Source: Typha latifolia
Taxonomy: Eukaryota > Streptophyta > Magnoliopsida > Poales > Typhaceae
Direction of reading: 5' to 3'
Assembly (NCBI GenBank): GCA_019914945.1
Contig: CM034099.1
Location: 4,278,001-4,342,000, forward strand
Length of the DNA stretch: 64,000 nt
How positions within the stretch are numbered: the first letter of the stretch is position 1; each line of letters begins with the position of its first letter. A program made the position numbers and the translations under genes. Below the pieces are notes generated by a model. It ran no database searches. It was not told where the DNA came from and was given only the letters and a program-made list of their open reading frames with translations. Shown in pieces: positions 12,126 through 24,799 of the stretch.

Positions 12126-14511
12126 TCAATCTTCAAGAATTACTTGCTTCTTCATATCACTAGAATCTTCAGTTAAGGAGCTCCCAGAGCCACGTATTGA
12201 GTTGTTCATGCCTCGGCAGTGCAGCAACTGCCGCTGGAGGCTCTGCACAAGCTCATTAAGTTGCTGAATATTCTTTTCCTGAGATAGTATTATCTGCACA
12301 AATATATAAAGCAGTCTAATTTTAATGAATTGTCGTTGAACCAGTGGGGTATAACTTTAGCTTTTGTTGCACCAGAAGAATACAATTATATGAACTTGAC
12401 TGCCAATCTTCATAAATAAATAGTTGAGAGTAACATAGTGGCACTCAAAGAGCCGGTTTATGTATTATATTTATACATTTTGGATGACACGAAATCTAAT
12501 TGGATGAATAATGTCAGATTGTCAACAAGTCACATAGATAGCTTTCTCATTCAAATAGACATGAAAGCTATTTGGGTAGGATAACATTTACTGCAATAAA
12601 AAACAAAAAAGATCATGTCTAGTAGAAGACATCTTAATGTAATACATATAAGAAGGTACTCCAGAGATTGTAGTACTGTACAATATGTTAGTCAAATCAA
12701 CTGGAATAATATTTCTGAAGCTTTAAAGGCAAACTCATCCTTCCAATTATTCTTCAAGGTGTAGTAAAATGAACCTGAAGTATCATATAGGATATTGGAG
12801 GATTATCTTCACTAGCCGGAATAGTAAGGTCTAAGTTATTATAAGTAAGACGCTGTCAAGTTCAAAAAGATATATGATCAACAACTCTACGAGGAATCCA
12901 AAGGCTAACATCACTTTTCTGAAGTAGGTTCTTCCTTGTAGTGCAGGAACTTTTTTAAATTGAAAATTACAAAAGTGAAACTCTTTGGCTGACCAGATCA
13001 ATTTTTGTCATGAGTTGGTCAGCAGAATACCAAGTGGTAGACTAATTCAACATGCTCCAACATCTATCACCAATTTGCAATTCACACACTATAAAGCTTC
13101 TTCTAGAAGGAACAAATATACCAGGACCATCTTTATGACGTTGGATGAAGAACGAGTCATAAAATTGCCTATTATCTCACACTTTCTCCAGAAAGAATGT
13201 TTACATCACTAGTTTGAAGGTTCAAAAGACTAGGAAGTCAATATAGTGTTTTTCTGCATCCTTCGCTGCAAGAAAGGATCTTTGTATAGATAAGATTCAA
13301 ATTGAAAGGTCAGATCCTAAATTAATTACATAATCTCAAAGGAAGAAATATCTTAAATAATGGAGCTTACAGTATCTGCTCTGAAATTGCATTTAATGGA
13401 AGAAACTAAAAACCACTTTGCTCATATGGAACACTATTGCACATTTGCTTCATTTTCTAAGTTCCAGATGACCTAATGTATTTGGAGTATTTCACCAACA
13501 GTTAGAACTTTCACCTAACAATATTCAGATTGCTTGGTGAGTGTTTTCTCTCATGTAATGTTGTGAGAATATTTGTGCATGACAAGTTGAATATTTCATC
13601 CTTGATCATGAAGTGCCTCCAGATATTGTGAAGGATTCCTTCAGATAGGAATCAATTTTCTAAACGATCCTGATTTTCATGCTTTGATGGGCCGTCCGAG
13701 ATCCTTTCGTTAACCTATGTTGTTACTAGAAAAGTTTGAACTATCTAGAAACATTGACCAAACAATACAGAATAAATGTATGAAATTTTTTCAAGGAAAT
13801 ACAGAATAAATATAAGAAATTGTAGTTTACACTATTTCTGAGCAGTAGATTATAGCAAGGAGAAGGTGATAATTTGATTAGATTTATATTACTGCTTCTA
13901 TCATATTGTATGATCCTTCATCAAGAGCTATCCAGGTCAAGGTGAGGACCATCTATCGTTGGATCTTTTCTTAGTTGATTCCCACAAAGCATAGCTTGAC
14001 GTGTTTGAAAACACAGCCCACAAGGAAAGATCCTAAAAGCATAGAGCTCAAAAATACTAAAATGATTTGCAAATTAAATGTTCAAACTTTTTAGAAATCA
14101 ACTAAAATAAAATCTTACTCTGATTTTATGAGAAATTCTATGCTCAACAAACACTAAAAATTCATGGTCTGCCACATGATGGAGATAGGAGATAATACTG
14201 GGTACTTAAAGTCTTAGATACATTGTCAGATATGTGCATTTTAGTGCAAACGAACATAAGTTTAGCTAATGAATGAAGTGCTTCTAGGGGAATTTTGATG
14301 AATATAAGATATAAGTCACAAAATTCACGACATGACATCCTGTACCACTTACTTTTTCTTTAACAGCCTCTTCCTTGTCCAGAATCTGTTGCCGCCGCCT
14401 CGGAATGGACGGATTTGCATCAGTTTCACCAATTTGCTGCTTCCACTCAAACTGGGATGTGATGATAAGCACCATCAATAGAAAAACGAGAACAATAGGC
14501 CGTGAAGTCAT
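12126..14511 (-). CDS. small single-pass membrane protein, plant-conserved type, function unknown
   Basis: Join of complement(12126..12293, 14353..14511), 327 nt, 108 residues. The first ATG is at 14511, directly after an in-frame TGA, which fixes the start. Residues 4-18 (RPIVLVFLLMVLIIT) form one hydrophobic segment, probably a signal anchor, followed by SQFEWKQQ. The two exons join in phase 0 between ...EEAVKEK and IILSQEKNIQQLNELV. The second exon looks like a short coiled coil (IQQLNELVQSLQRQLLHC) with a polar tail ending in LED. From memory, similar short proteins occur across flowering plants as unnamed transmembrane proteins. I know no assigned function. The intron is 2.06 kb. The 5' leader probably runs up to the GA-rich tract near 15.1 kb and may be spliced. 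Confidence 0.7.
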
Positions 14512-15583
14512 CGCCAATCAACTGTTACATAACCTGCCAATGACGATTCCCAAGAGTTTGATTACTGGATCCTGCTAACCCCAATAATATTATCAAGTCA
14601 TCCACCCAGAGATAAGACTTGAAAATCACCATCTCAGGGCTCATAAGGAGATAAATTTTGAGAAATCTCCACCATCATTTGAAAAACTGTTATCTTTTTT
14701 ATAAATCACTCTTTTGTTTCTGTAGCACACGAACTTGGAAACAAGGAAACCTCAGTCATTTGCTTAGGAAAAAAAAAGGCACAACACTGCAATAAACCTC
14801 TCTTTTTTCACTGCAGATCCTCACAAGTTCAAAGCCCCTAAATTGCTACCCCTTCCCCTAGCAAACCCTATCAAGCACTCGCAAACTCCAAACAAAATTT
14901 CGAAAAGAAACCTACTTACTTCGGGATGCCAAATAGAAGAAATCGGCAAAGGGATCAACAAAGGCAGCGAAAGAAAACTCACGGTGCGCCACGAATGCCT
15001 CCGTCCAGCTCGGAGATGAATCGAGGGCAAAACCTACGCTTCGATCGGGCTCTCCTTCTTCTAATCTTCTAATCCGACAGGAATTTCGGACAGTGACAAT
15101 AAGAATCTTAGGGTTTCTTCGATCGACAGAGGGCGAGAGAAAGAGAGAGGTGAACTCGTCGGTCTCTCAGTGAAAAAAAAAAAAAAACCAAAAAAGGCTC
15201 GTCTTTTTCTTCTCTCTTTGACCGAACGAGCGAACGCGGAATGGAGAGAGAGCGAGACAGAGAGAGAGACAGAGGGGAGACCAAGCCCCTTAATTTTCCA
15301 TGATTATTACTAATTAATCCCGCGATTATGTCATTGCTGAAGTCAGCATTTATAAATCCGCAATCTAATCCTCAATCTCACAACTTTCCAAGTTAAAGAA
15401 ACAAAACAAAAAAGAAAAATCCACCAAAATTTTCATTTATTTCAACTTTGTTTTTGTGTGAAGAAAATAAAAATATCTCCAAAGGAAATAATGTGACAGG
15501 TAGGACCCCTATCCTTTATTAAATTAATCTAACTACATTTATTAGTTTATTAGATTTCCCCTAGTTTTAGGATACCAGAACTT

Positions 15584-15619
<36 letters not shown>

Positions 15620-16533
15620 CTTTTGCTGTTAGAACTATGACATCCCAACCAAACATCCCAATTGTTATTAAAAGAAGTAGGTGAATGCCATGGGATTGGA
15701 TTTTAAAAAAAACAAAACGAAATAGATTGGAGATGTGAGAAGTAGAAACATGGCAACTTGGTAGGACAAATATTCATGTGAAAATGATGTAATTAACACT
15801 TTGATTGCTTATGTTAAACTTAACTTAAGATGTAATTAACTATCTCTTTAAGAACAAAATGTCCCTTTTAAACACAAGTCGAGCTAAAGCAAGCTCATAA
15901 TCTTATTTCGTACTAGAGTTATGAACTATTATTTATTATCCATTTAATTATGTTTATATAAAATATCATGTTATCTCGCTGATCAATAATAGGATTGTTA
16001 AATTTTTCATCAAAACTAACGATGTAAGTGTGAATTATCATAATACCCTTAGTATCAATAATTCAAATTTTTTTTTTTAGGCTTGTAATTTTATATTAGA
16101 GAAGATAGAAGAATTTTAAAAATGCATTATGATTTATGAATAAAAGGTTAATAGATTCAATACAAGTGAAAGTGCATAACTAAGGGGGTAATTTGGTAAT
16201 TTACGTAATTTTATTTTTAGCCTTGGTTTAGGAGGTGAAAAATAAATAATTAATTTAAAACGAAAGAAGTCGAGGATTTTAGATAATTAAGAGAGATATA
16301 TCGAGGCTAATAAAATTAAGCTGGGCCTTGTTCACGTTAAGAAACAAAAAATGTTTTAAGCCGAACGTGACTTGTTTGTCGACCTGTGTAGATCTTAACC
16401 GTTGGTTATGTAACAAGCGTCTTAGATTTCACCACGTCATACCCTTCCACGGGTTAAAGAAACGGTGCACCAGCTCTCTTTCCTTAGGTCAGGGAAGAGA
16501 GAGGAGAAGAGAGGTGCGAGCGAGGGAGGGAGA
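14512..16533. promoter_or_regulatory. intergenic region between two head-to-head genes
   Basis: About 2 kb separates the start codon of the small membrane-protein gene (-) from that of the GET2-like gene (+). The tract at 15120-15290 is rich in GA/CT repeats and is probably the leader or core promoter of the minus-strand gene. A second purine-rich leader precedes the GET2-like ATG at 16490-16533. Between them lie AT-rich sequence and an (AT)n run at about 15586-15616. No other gene seen. Confidence 0.55.
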
Positions 16534-18055
16534 ATGGAGAGCGCGAGGGAGGCTCGACGCCGTCGGATAATCGAGAGGGGATCCGATCGGCTGGCGTTCA
16601 TCACCGGGGAAGCCCGAACTCTACCTCCAGAGCGGGACGAGAATCCCGTCACCGCCGGTAACACATAAAACAGCTCTATCCTTTGAAATTTCTCCGGTCA
16701 AGGTCTCCAATCCTAGGGAGCTTGCATTCTATCTTATTCTTCTTGCCACAAGTTAACGTCTTTTTTTTCTAAAATGATGCTGAAGATAGTTATCTTGCCT
16801 GTTTGCTTCATTCAAGACTGACCTAGTTGTTGAGAATTCCAATTTTTTTCGGTCTTGCCTGAAATCTAGTGCTTGGCTTGCTTCAACTTCTTACATATAC
16901 TCCTCTACAGATGTGTCTTCATATTATTGTTTCAAGTTTCCACATTTAGTCTGTCGTTATGAATCTCCTGTGAGAGATTATGTAGCTGGAGTTTGTTTTG
17001 CATTGGTTATATACTGTTGACTTGGAAATATCAGTGATCATGCTGACCTGATTTTGAAAAAAAAATCTAGGCTATCTGCATCTAATGTTGTTCTTCATGT
17101 TATATCTGGTGCGACCTATTAGGATTTGATCCTAGCTAGATGAATGTGCCGAGATGCTATGATCGGATAGTATATGGCACTAATTAATGGATTCGACTAT
17201 GAACTGATTCAGATTCCTGTAGATATCCCCCTTACTTGACTAATTGGGTTTGATTGTTGAACACATTTTTATTGTGAAACCTATATAGACATAATAACCT
17301 GCAAAAATAAGTGTAATTGTTGCTTGTTGTTGATTTTGAGCACCTTGAATGTCGGGACTGATGCCTTTTATGCTGTTGCTTCAGTCTGTGAGGATGATAC
17401 TACTGGAGCTGAGTTGCCCAACCAACAAATAAGGAATGAAGATGTAGCCCGCGTTATGACAAGCGATAGGAAAGATATGTTTCCAATATCTGGAGCCACC
17501 AGTGAAATTTCTAAACCTCACGATGAAATCGTACAAGAAGAAAACCCCGTATGTGAGACCAGCAATGGAGCCGCATCTAGTGTGGAACTATTCATCACTT
17601 CTGTAGCTGACCGCCCATCTGATCGAGTTTCTGAAACAGCCCCATCCAGAGCAGCAAGGAAGAATCCCTGGAATTTCTCATCAAAGCAAATCAGTCGTGC
17701 CATATCAGCTTCCGAGAATATCCGCCTGCTATCTGCCATTACCATTGCCTTTCTAGTAGTTCTGTTGAACAATTATAGTGTTGGTAGTGTAACTGCGAAA
17801 GGCATCATTGGGTCTAGGCCACTTTTTGTTCTTTTGTTGACTGATGCAACCATAATCCTTGGAATGCTAATGTTAACCAAACGTATTCAAAAAAGGGATG
17901 ATGAAAAAGTGCAGACGAAGAAGAGCGAAATTGACTTGGCAGATACTATTGGAAAAACTTTGGAGGCAGGCTTGTTGATCCTGAAGGTTATGAGGGCTGT
18001 CTTGATGGATTGCAGCATATGTGCTGTCATCATGATTTGTGGTCTTGGGATTTAA
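16534..18055 (+). CDS. GET2: GET2/CAML-like ER membrane receptor for tail-anchored protein insertion
   Basis: Join of 16534..16657 and 17385..18055, 795 nt, 264 residues; phase 1 joins G to TC as Val. The N-terminus carries an Arg cluster, EARRRRIIERGSDRLAFITG (residues 6-25). This matches the cytosolic motif by which yeast Get2 and animal CAML bind the GET3 ATPase, and plant GET2 (Arabidopsis G1IP). A long polar linker (40-150) precedes three hydrophobic segments at about 155-171, 187-205 and 245-263, the layout expected of a GET2-family receptor. With GET1 it would receive GET3 and its tail-anchored cargo at the ER. Sequence similarity outside the N-terminal motif is low in this family, so the call rests on that motif plus the three membrane segments. 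No ER retention signal is visible. Confidence 0.72.
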
Positions 18056-19727
18056 GTTTCCTTTTCTCTTTGCTTGCGCAATTCTTCCTTCTTGACAACC
18101 CTTTTGGAAAGTTGATATACGTAGGGGAAGCTTGTTATGGTCTACTGTAGCTGGATAAACATTTGTTTATAAGAGATATGAAATGGGAACATAAGATTTC
18201 ATCTTCCCCATTATTTTCTGCTATCTGCTATTTGATGATTTGGCACCTGATCTTTTTGTCAATAAGTTGTTTTTGTTGGTGAATCTCATATTTCTCTATT
18301 TTTAAGGTTGATCTCCGATGCATCTTTATATTTATCACAACAGGGATGAATGTCATATGATCTCATTAATTTGTTTGTTTATTTACCTTTAGCCAGCTCT
18401 ACCTAATATGATTCAATATCTTAATAAACTTCTCCTAGCGGAAATAGGAAATTCTCATATTTCTCTCCGTGTCCATCCATACGATATATGGGCATACTTT
18501 TACTGTGCATATAAACGTTCGTGCAGCAAATATGTATTATTCTGCACTAATATCATCCGGGTACATTCTTTGGAAAGAAGAACATTGGACTAGCTAACTG
18601 TACTACTTTGACAGCATCAATTTAGAAATGAGCTTTATATTCCTATTCATCAATCTTTAGAATATGGTATTGCAACATACCAGTATGCAAGGAATACATT
18701 TAGCGAGACTATTGCATTTGCCAACAAAATACAGCAGTCTTCCCTGCAAGGACATTTGGTGCAAAGGAGTCTGTTAACAGGGATGAAATGAGAGTGTCAT
18801 TTTACATCGATTTCTACTGTTCTTGCTATGGATACGAGCATTATGCAGTCAAGAAACTTGGAGATCATATCTTTCTATAGATTTGGATTCAAATAGAATT
18901 GAAGACATATCCGTATCTTTAGGTAATTGTTTGAGATTAAGAAAAGAAAGAAAGATCCGGACCAAATCAAACTGTCAGTCTTACCGTTTATATTGCAAAA
19001 GATATATGTGCAGAAGGTCCTGAAGGATTCTAACAGCTCAACTCACAGATAAGAGATGAGAAGGATGTTTCAACATGGAAAGAAATCGGTAGACTTCATC
19101 CAGTATTGTCATGAGTACTGTGCATTCATAGAATCAATACGATTCATTGGTACCAATATTTCTTGCCAAGCTACAAATTATAGCACGTTCCCATTTATCA
19201 AAAGAGACATAAACGACTATATTAAATAATCAAACTATATTTTTATGGGAGTGAATAAGTTTTTTAGTACATCTCCATTGATGGTTGATTAACAATAGTA
19301 ATTTGGTATAGACTATATAGAAGTTAAATACATAGAAGGAAGTTGAGATTAAGCCAAACATAGGAATAGACTGTAATTTACGCATTATCAAAGTAAAATA
19401 GCTCATACCAACTGATATTTAAAAGGAAACAAGACCATTTTTTTAAAATTAAAAAAAAATCAATTCAAAGAACAGTTGCGAGGTTTTCTTGTGAGGATTA
19501 TATCCTTATTCAAACTCAAGACGAATTGCATGCAATTAACAGGAAAGACAGATAGCAAGCACGTTCATGAGAACAAACTTCTAGGCTATGCTTTGGACAG
19601 ATAAAGATCAGTAACAAAAGTAAAATGTAAATTACCAAATTTACAAATACAAAAAGCATCAAAAAAGAGGACGAATACTTGAGTCTTGCACTAAAGTTAT
19701 GTACATATACCATCATATTTTATTTTT
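18056..19727. other. convergent spacer between GET2-like and SWC2 genes
   Basis: Contains the 3' UTRs of the two convergent genes and AT-rich sequence. Open frames here are short and look like chance. No RNA gene or repeat of note was seen. Confidence 0.6.
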
Positions 19728-22700
19728 TTAATCCTCATCCAAAGCATCAATAGCTGGTATTCTTCGAAAACGGGCTCCCAATCGGAGATCCAGTGATTTG
19801 TTTGTCGCCCCAGCTCCCGTTCTTTTTTTCTTACTTGAAAACAATTCACCAGACAAAGAATCAAAAAGATCTCCCATTTCCATTTTCTTCGGCTTCTTCC
19901 TATCGGATTCCTCTTTCAAGAAACTGTAGAAAACCCATAATGAAGAATTAACATCCTGCAGCTAACCATGCCACAACTTACAAGAAAAAAGTTGTTCTAA
20001 GATGAAAAGAACAAAGACTGAAATAGAGAACATTTAGCCTCGATGCATTGGGAAACGAACTAGAATGTATAGACATCAACTGAAACATATGACACCAAAT
20101 GAGCCTGTTAACATAGTCAAAATGTAGTTACAACGGATGAAAGAGAAGGCATAATCAAAATTTAGTCACAAATCATTTTTTAAAGAAAATTTGCTTCTGT
20201 ATATGAGTGTGCAGATCGCTGGCCCATATAGGTCGACATCCCCAGAACAGCAATCCATGAGACTGATATAGGATTTAACCTTTTCCAAGTACAAAAATAA
20301 AAGGAAAAAGAAATTGCTAACTAGAGGTTTAACACTCATGCCTGCAAATAACATCCAAATAGTACAAACTGGAGACTCCAGAGGTATAATTGAGCTGTAA
20401 AAGCATAAATGTCATTTCATAGTCAAAAAAATATTATATGTATAATATGCATATACATTCTTAAGGCAACAGCAGAACTATTTACCGGTCCCGAATTATT
20501 TTAAAGGCTTCCATTGTTGCATAAGGGAGTCCTGTCTTTGGATCCCGGTACCTGCGGTTCCAAAAGCTTAATCAATAATCTAAGCATTAAAAAGATGGAC
20601 TGCTACAACATGTCAAATCACATCATTTCTTTTTTAAAATTTTCTTTAACATATACTGTGCATAAATTAAAAGACAGTCATGAAAAATGCTAGCTATGCT
20701 CTCTGCCATTGGACCATGGGTGGAAGATGCCAAAAAAAAAAAAAAAAAAACCCTGGATTATGGTTGGCTTACGGACACATTAAACTCCCTATATTTTCTT
20801 AGTTTAAAAGTTCAAGAAGTAATTAAAATTCGTGCTAATTGAAGAAAAAATAATTACGCAACCAAGGTCTAACAGCCAACAGGTGCCTCATACATTTTCA
20901 ACCAACCATCCTATCCATAGCCATGAGAGCAGAAAGTCATGAGTCATCTAAATTGAGAATTGAGAATTGAGAAAATTAACAGCAAAAGCAGATATAAATA
21001 TCCAACAAACTAGCTCACCAATGATGTCCACGCAGAAGATTAACATATACCCCAAGATTATCTTAACAAACTATGTTTCCATCGTCCGCACTACATTATA
21101 TGCATAATCTATTTCTAAATTGTCAAGAAACTCAGTTTTAACAGTATTGAAGAGCAAATCAGTAACAGGGAGCTGATGCATATCTCACAACAATTAGTAA
21201 AAGAATACCACTCACAAGGCTTCAGAGGGCATACCTGGCAGGAAGTCCAGTAACCACACAAAAGGATTTCTCTGGATCTGTATATATACCCAAGTAGAAT
21301 AGTATAAATTTAAAAAGTACAACGAAGAATGCATCAACTATGAATGAATTCTGGCTTTTAGAGAAATAGAAAGCCAGGAGTTAGAAGCACATTCAAATAC
21401 ATAAAAGAAAACTACTAACAAGTGCCTAGAGACTAAAATTTGTCATAAATAGTTGGCTTAAGATTTTAATGTTGCAATTAACATTAGAACTTGGGAAAAT
21501 AATTTTCCATGCCTAAATTTGCTTACAGTATATGTTTATAATACATATTTATTTAGGACACAGGAATGTTAGAGATGCAATTATGGCATTTAAGCATGAA
21601 CTATGACAAGTATATCGCACTGTAGTGAGTATATAATGAAATCCGCAATTCTTTCTCTTCATTGATCAATAGACAAGTTAGTTGCAATATGAAGTAGTGT
21701 TATGTGGGAAAGTCTTCATCTTCAACTGATCAATATGAGACAAGTTGGTAAGATTGTAAGAGGATCTGTAAAAAGAGCAAAAAGGATTTTAAAAAGAGAA
21801 TGGAGAAGTAGGCAATGTTCTAAATTCTAATTCGATTCCCTGTTCAATTCTGAAGCTAAGAAAAGATTCTATAGACAAGATAAATATCAGGCAGAACTAA
21901 TGATGTTAAATATGTATCATCATCATGTCATCATCATTGAGGTTTATTGCCAACACTGCAGGATGTCAAACAGTCCAAGTGTTCAAAGTCCAAATAGCAA
22001 AATACTAGAGATTTAGAATGCCCAAGGAACACCGGTTCCCCGTAAAAATATTCTATTCAAGAGTAAATATGCAGCCCTTAAAAGCCAACATTCCACATAA
22101 TTATGCAAAAGACAGAAAACAATTATTGAAAGAGAATGAAGAACACTGATCGATCATAATAATGGGACAAGTTTATCATCCAAATGCTTACAAGTTACTA
22201 CAGTATCATAAAAAATAATTACCAAAATAAATAAATTAGATACAATATTTGCATGAAATTCAATTTATAAAATCTCAGATATACTTACAGGGAACTGATG
22301 TCGTACAGAGTTCTGATTCGAATGATGCCCCCTTGCTAAATTCTAGATATGATTTTCCTGGTGCAGAGATTATTTAAATATTTAGATAAGTATCCATTGG
22401 CACACAAAGTTCAATGAAATAGAACAAAGTTTGGATGCTTCTTTATGTTGCAGTTGGCATCAATCAAGCAGACAATGAGAACTAAAATATGGAAATGCTG
22501 CACTGCAAATACAGCTGATGAAATATGTGTAAATAAGGGACAAATACTTGCCATTTTTTGAAGCAAAACATATCTGAGGACCAGTGTAAACTGCTTTATG
22601 AACAATAGCTCGTTTTTTTACTTCTTCTTCTCTTGCCAATACACGCTCCAAGTTTCGCAAATTCATAATTTCTAGGGCAAAAAACATTACTGCAGCTTAT

Positions 22701-24535
22701 CCGGAATTGTTCCATGGCCAACGACCTTATAAATGCCTTTGAACCGAGCAATAAGTTTCAAACCTGTTTCAGCTGCTTCTAGGAGCATTTCTTCTTGTGT
22801 TATACGTTTTTCCTCCCCCTCTTTTTTCCTCTTAATTGGCTGCAAATATGTTAGCACACAAAAGAACGGTAAGAATAGTTCTCAAGTTTTTCTAACATAA
22901 GTAACTCCTGAATCAAAATAATCAACCAATTCTCTATATTTGGAATGCACTTCTAACAAATATATGAGAGCTTAGGAAATCCAAATGTATTATTCTAGTT
23001 TACAGTGGAAGCATCTATCATATAAAATTGAGAAGAGTGAGCAATATGGATGTAGAAGAAGCAGCTCAATCACATGTTCATATATATGTTTTCAGAAATT
23101 TAACATTTTTCTGAAAAGAAGACATGCAATTTACTTCACATCCAATTGAAAGTCAACACTATAGAAAGATCAGGTTCCTCATTTGTTGTGTTTTCCTCAC
23201 ATAGCTTTATGAGGAAGATTCTCTTTGATGTTGTGAAAGGCAATCTTCCTCACATTGCTTTATGAGGAAGATTCTCTTTGATTGTACAATCCAAAGGTTC
23301 CTCTCTCCATTCTTAAATCAGTTGTTATAGGACCACAACAGATTATAGCAATGAAAATTTACCTTCATTGTTGCTTGCAGTGCAGCACGTATTGCATCTC
23401 TTTCTGCTTGTCTCACAATGACTGATGTTCTAGTTGACTTCCTTATTGTTCTCTCTACCTCCAACTCATCAGGAATGTCCGGTTGTTCAGAACCAGTAGC
23501 CTTATCAGAAGTCTCAGTTTTAGGGGATTTCTCTAGTTTTGAGAGAACTTTCTTCTTGCTTTTCTTCTTTGTAGCTTGCTTTCCTGGAAAAAATAGCCTC
23601 TTCTTAACTGGCAACCTGCAAAAATTGAAAAATATTGAAATAAGACACCAGATCAAAGATATATAGTATATGCATTTCAACTAATGTAACTTGTACCTCT
23701 CTTCTGCATCATTTTCAGCTTCATCATCAGGGTCAGGCTCCTGATGACAACAGTAAGTGAAGTAAAAGACTAAACATCTTTCCGAGTATATCAGGAGAAA
23801 GGAAAGAAAAGAAGAAAAAGCATAACATTGTTTATTATATTTAGCATGTGTCAGCAAGTAAAACCAAGATAAGCAAATCTCACGTCCTCATCAAAATCAC
23901 TGTCAAATTCATCAGCAACCTCCCCCTCTTCTTCATAATTAACGTCGTCCTCTTCCTGAGAAAAAAGGGGAAAGACTAAATCAAAAGATGTGAATTGTAC
24001 ATTTTATATCTAACACGAAGACACTAAAATGTCATTCCAAATGGGAATACCATTCCTCTTTTTCCTTTTACAGGAATACGATCTTATAAACCAGTTGCTT
24101 CATCCAAACAATGCTAATCAAAAATATATTCGTTCTTTTGGAAAGAGTTACAGGAATAACTAAAAATATATATACGAAATACGGCATCCTTAATACCTCT
24201 TTGAGAGCATCCTGATTCCAAAACATCTCATCCTGCTCAACCTCTTCATCCAGAAGCTTATTCATTCTACCAAATTCACAAGAACAATAAAAAAAAATTA
24301 GAATCTTTTCCCTTACCGTTATAGAGGCCAAAATGCTCAGACCATAAACTCCAGCATATAGCGGAAAAATATCTCTAACCACAACGAAAAGTACATCTCC
24401 AGGATTCCACCTCACACATCTGGTATACGTCTTAGGGTTTCGGATTGGAAGGGAAAAAAAAAAAGAGTTTTGGTACCTCTTGCCTCTGGTCTGTCGAGCG
24501 GTGCGCTCGAGGAGGACGGTCCCCTCCTCCGCCAT
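19728..24535 (-). CDS. SWC2: SWR1 complex subunit 2 (YL1/Vps72 homolog)
   Basis: Join of complement(19728..19923, 20486..20551, 21235..21277, 22289..22357, 22552..22671, 22764..22839, 23363..23615, 23697..23740, 23884..23955, 24197..24266, 24477..24535), 1068 nt, 355 residues, close to the roughly 365 of Arabidopsis. In order: an N-terminal YL1 segment (TRGKRMNKLLDEEVEQDEMF), a very acidic stretch (residues about 44-80) and a Lys-rich nuclear-localisation-like stretch (KKKSKKKVLSK). A helical part with NLERVLAREEEVKKRAI follows, then the YL1 C-terminal domain with YRDPKTGLPYATMEAFKIIR. In the SWR1 complex this subunit binds H2A.Z-H2B and helps place H2A.Z in nucleosomes. The intron 22358-22551 appears to use a GC donor (AATG|gcaagt), the only frame-preserving choice I could find. 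Confidence 0.92.
23193..23282. repeat. 37-bp direct repeat with internal hairpin, in a SWC2 intron
   Basis: Near-identical copies at 23193-23229 and 23246-23282 (one mismatch). Each contains cttcctca...tgaggaag, an inverted repeat able to form an 8-9 bp stem with a loop of about 11 bases. Confidence 0.8.
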
Positions 24536-24687
24536 GGATGCGGGGTTCTTCTGGGATCTGGCTACGGAGTTAACGGCTCGGAGAGAGGGGTGAGAGGGAG
24601 GAAGCGGAGGATGGAAGCAGAGGTGAAGTGAGAAGGAGCTGGTATCAGCAGCAATTTTTCAACGATGGAAATTAATGTCGCACGTTC

Positions 24688-24799
24688 GATGAAGTCGGTG
24701 CCGTGGCGGTTTAGTTGATGAAGTCGGTGCCGTAGAGGTTTAGTTATGAAGTCGGTGCCGTAGCAGTTTAGTTGATGGAGTCAATGCCGCATTGTCCCA
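24688..24799. repeat. minisatellite upstream of SWC2
   Basis: Four tandem units of about 28-29 bp, each close to gatgaagtcggtgccgtagc followed by ggtttagtt; the last unit is diverged and incomplete. The array starts about 150 bp upstream of the SWC2 start codon, so it lies in its promoter or leader. Confidence 0.85.
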
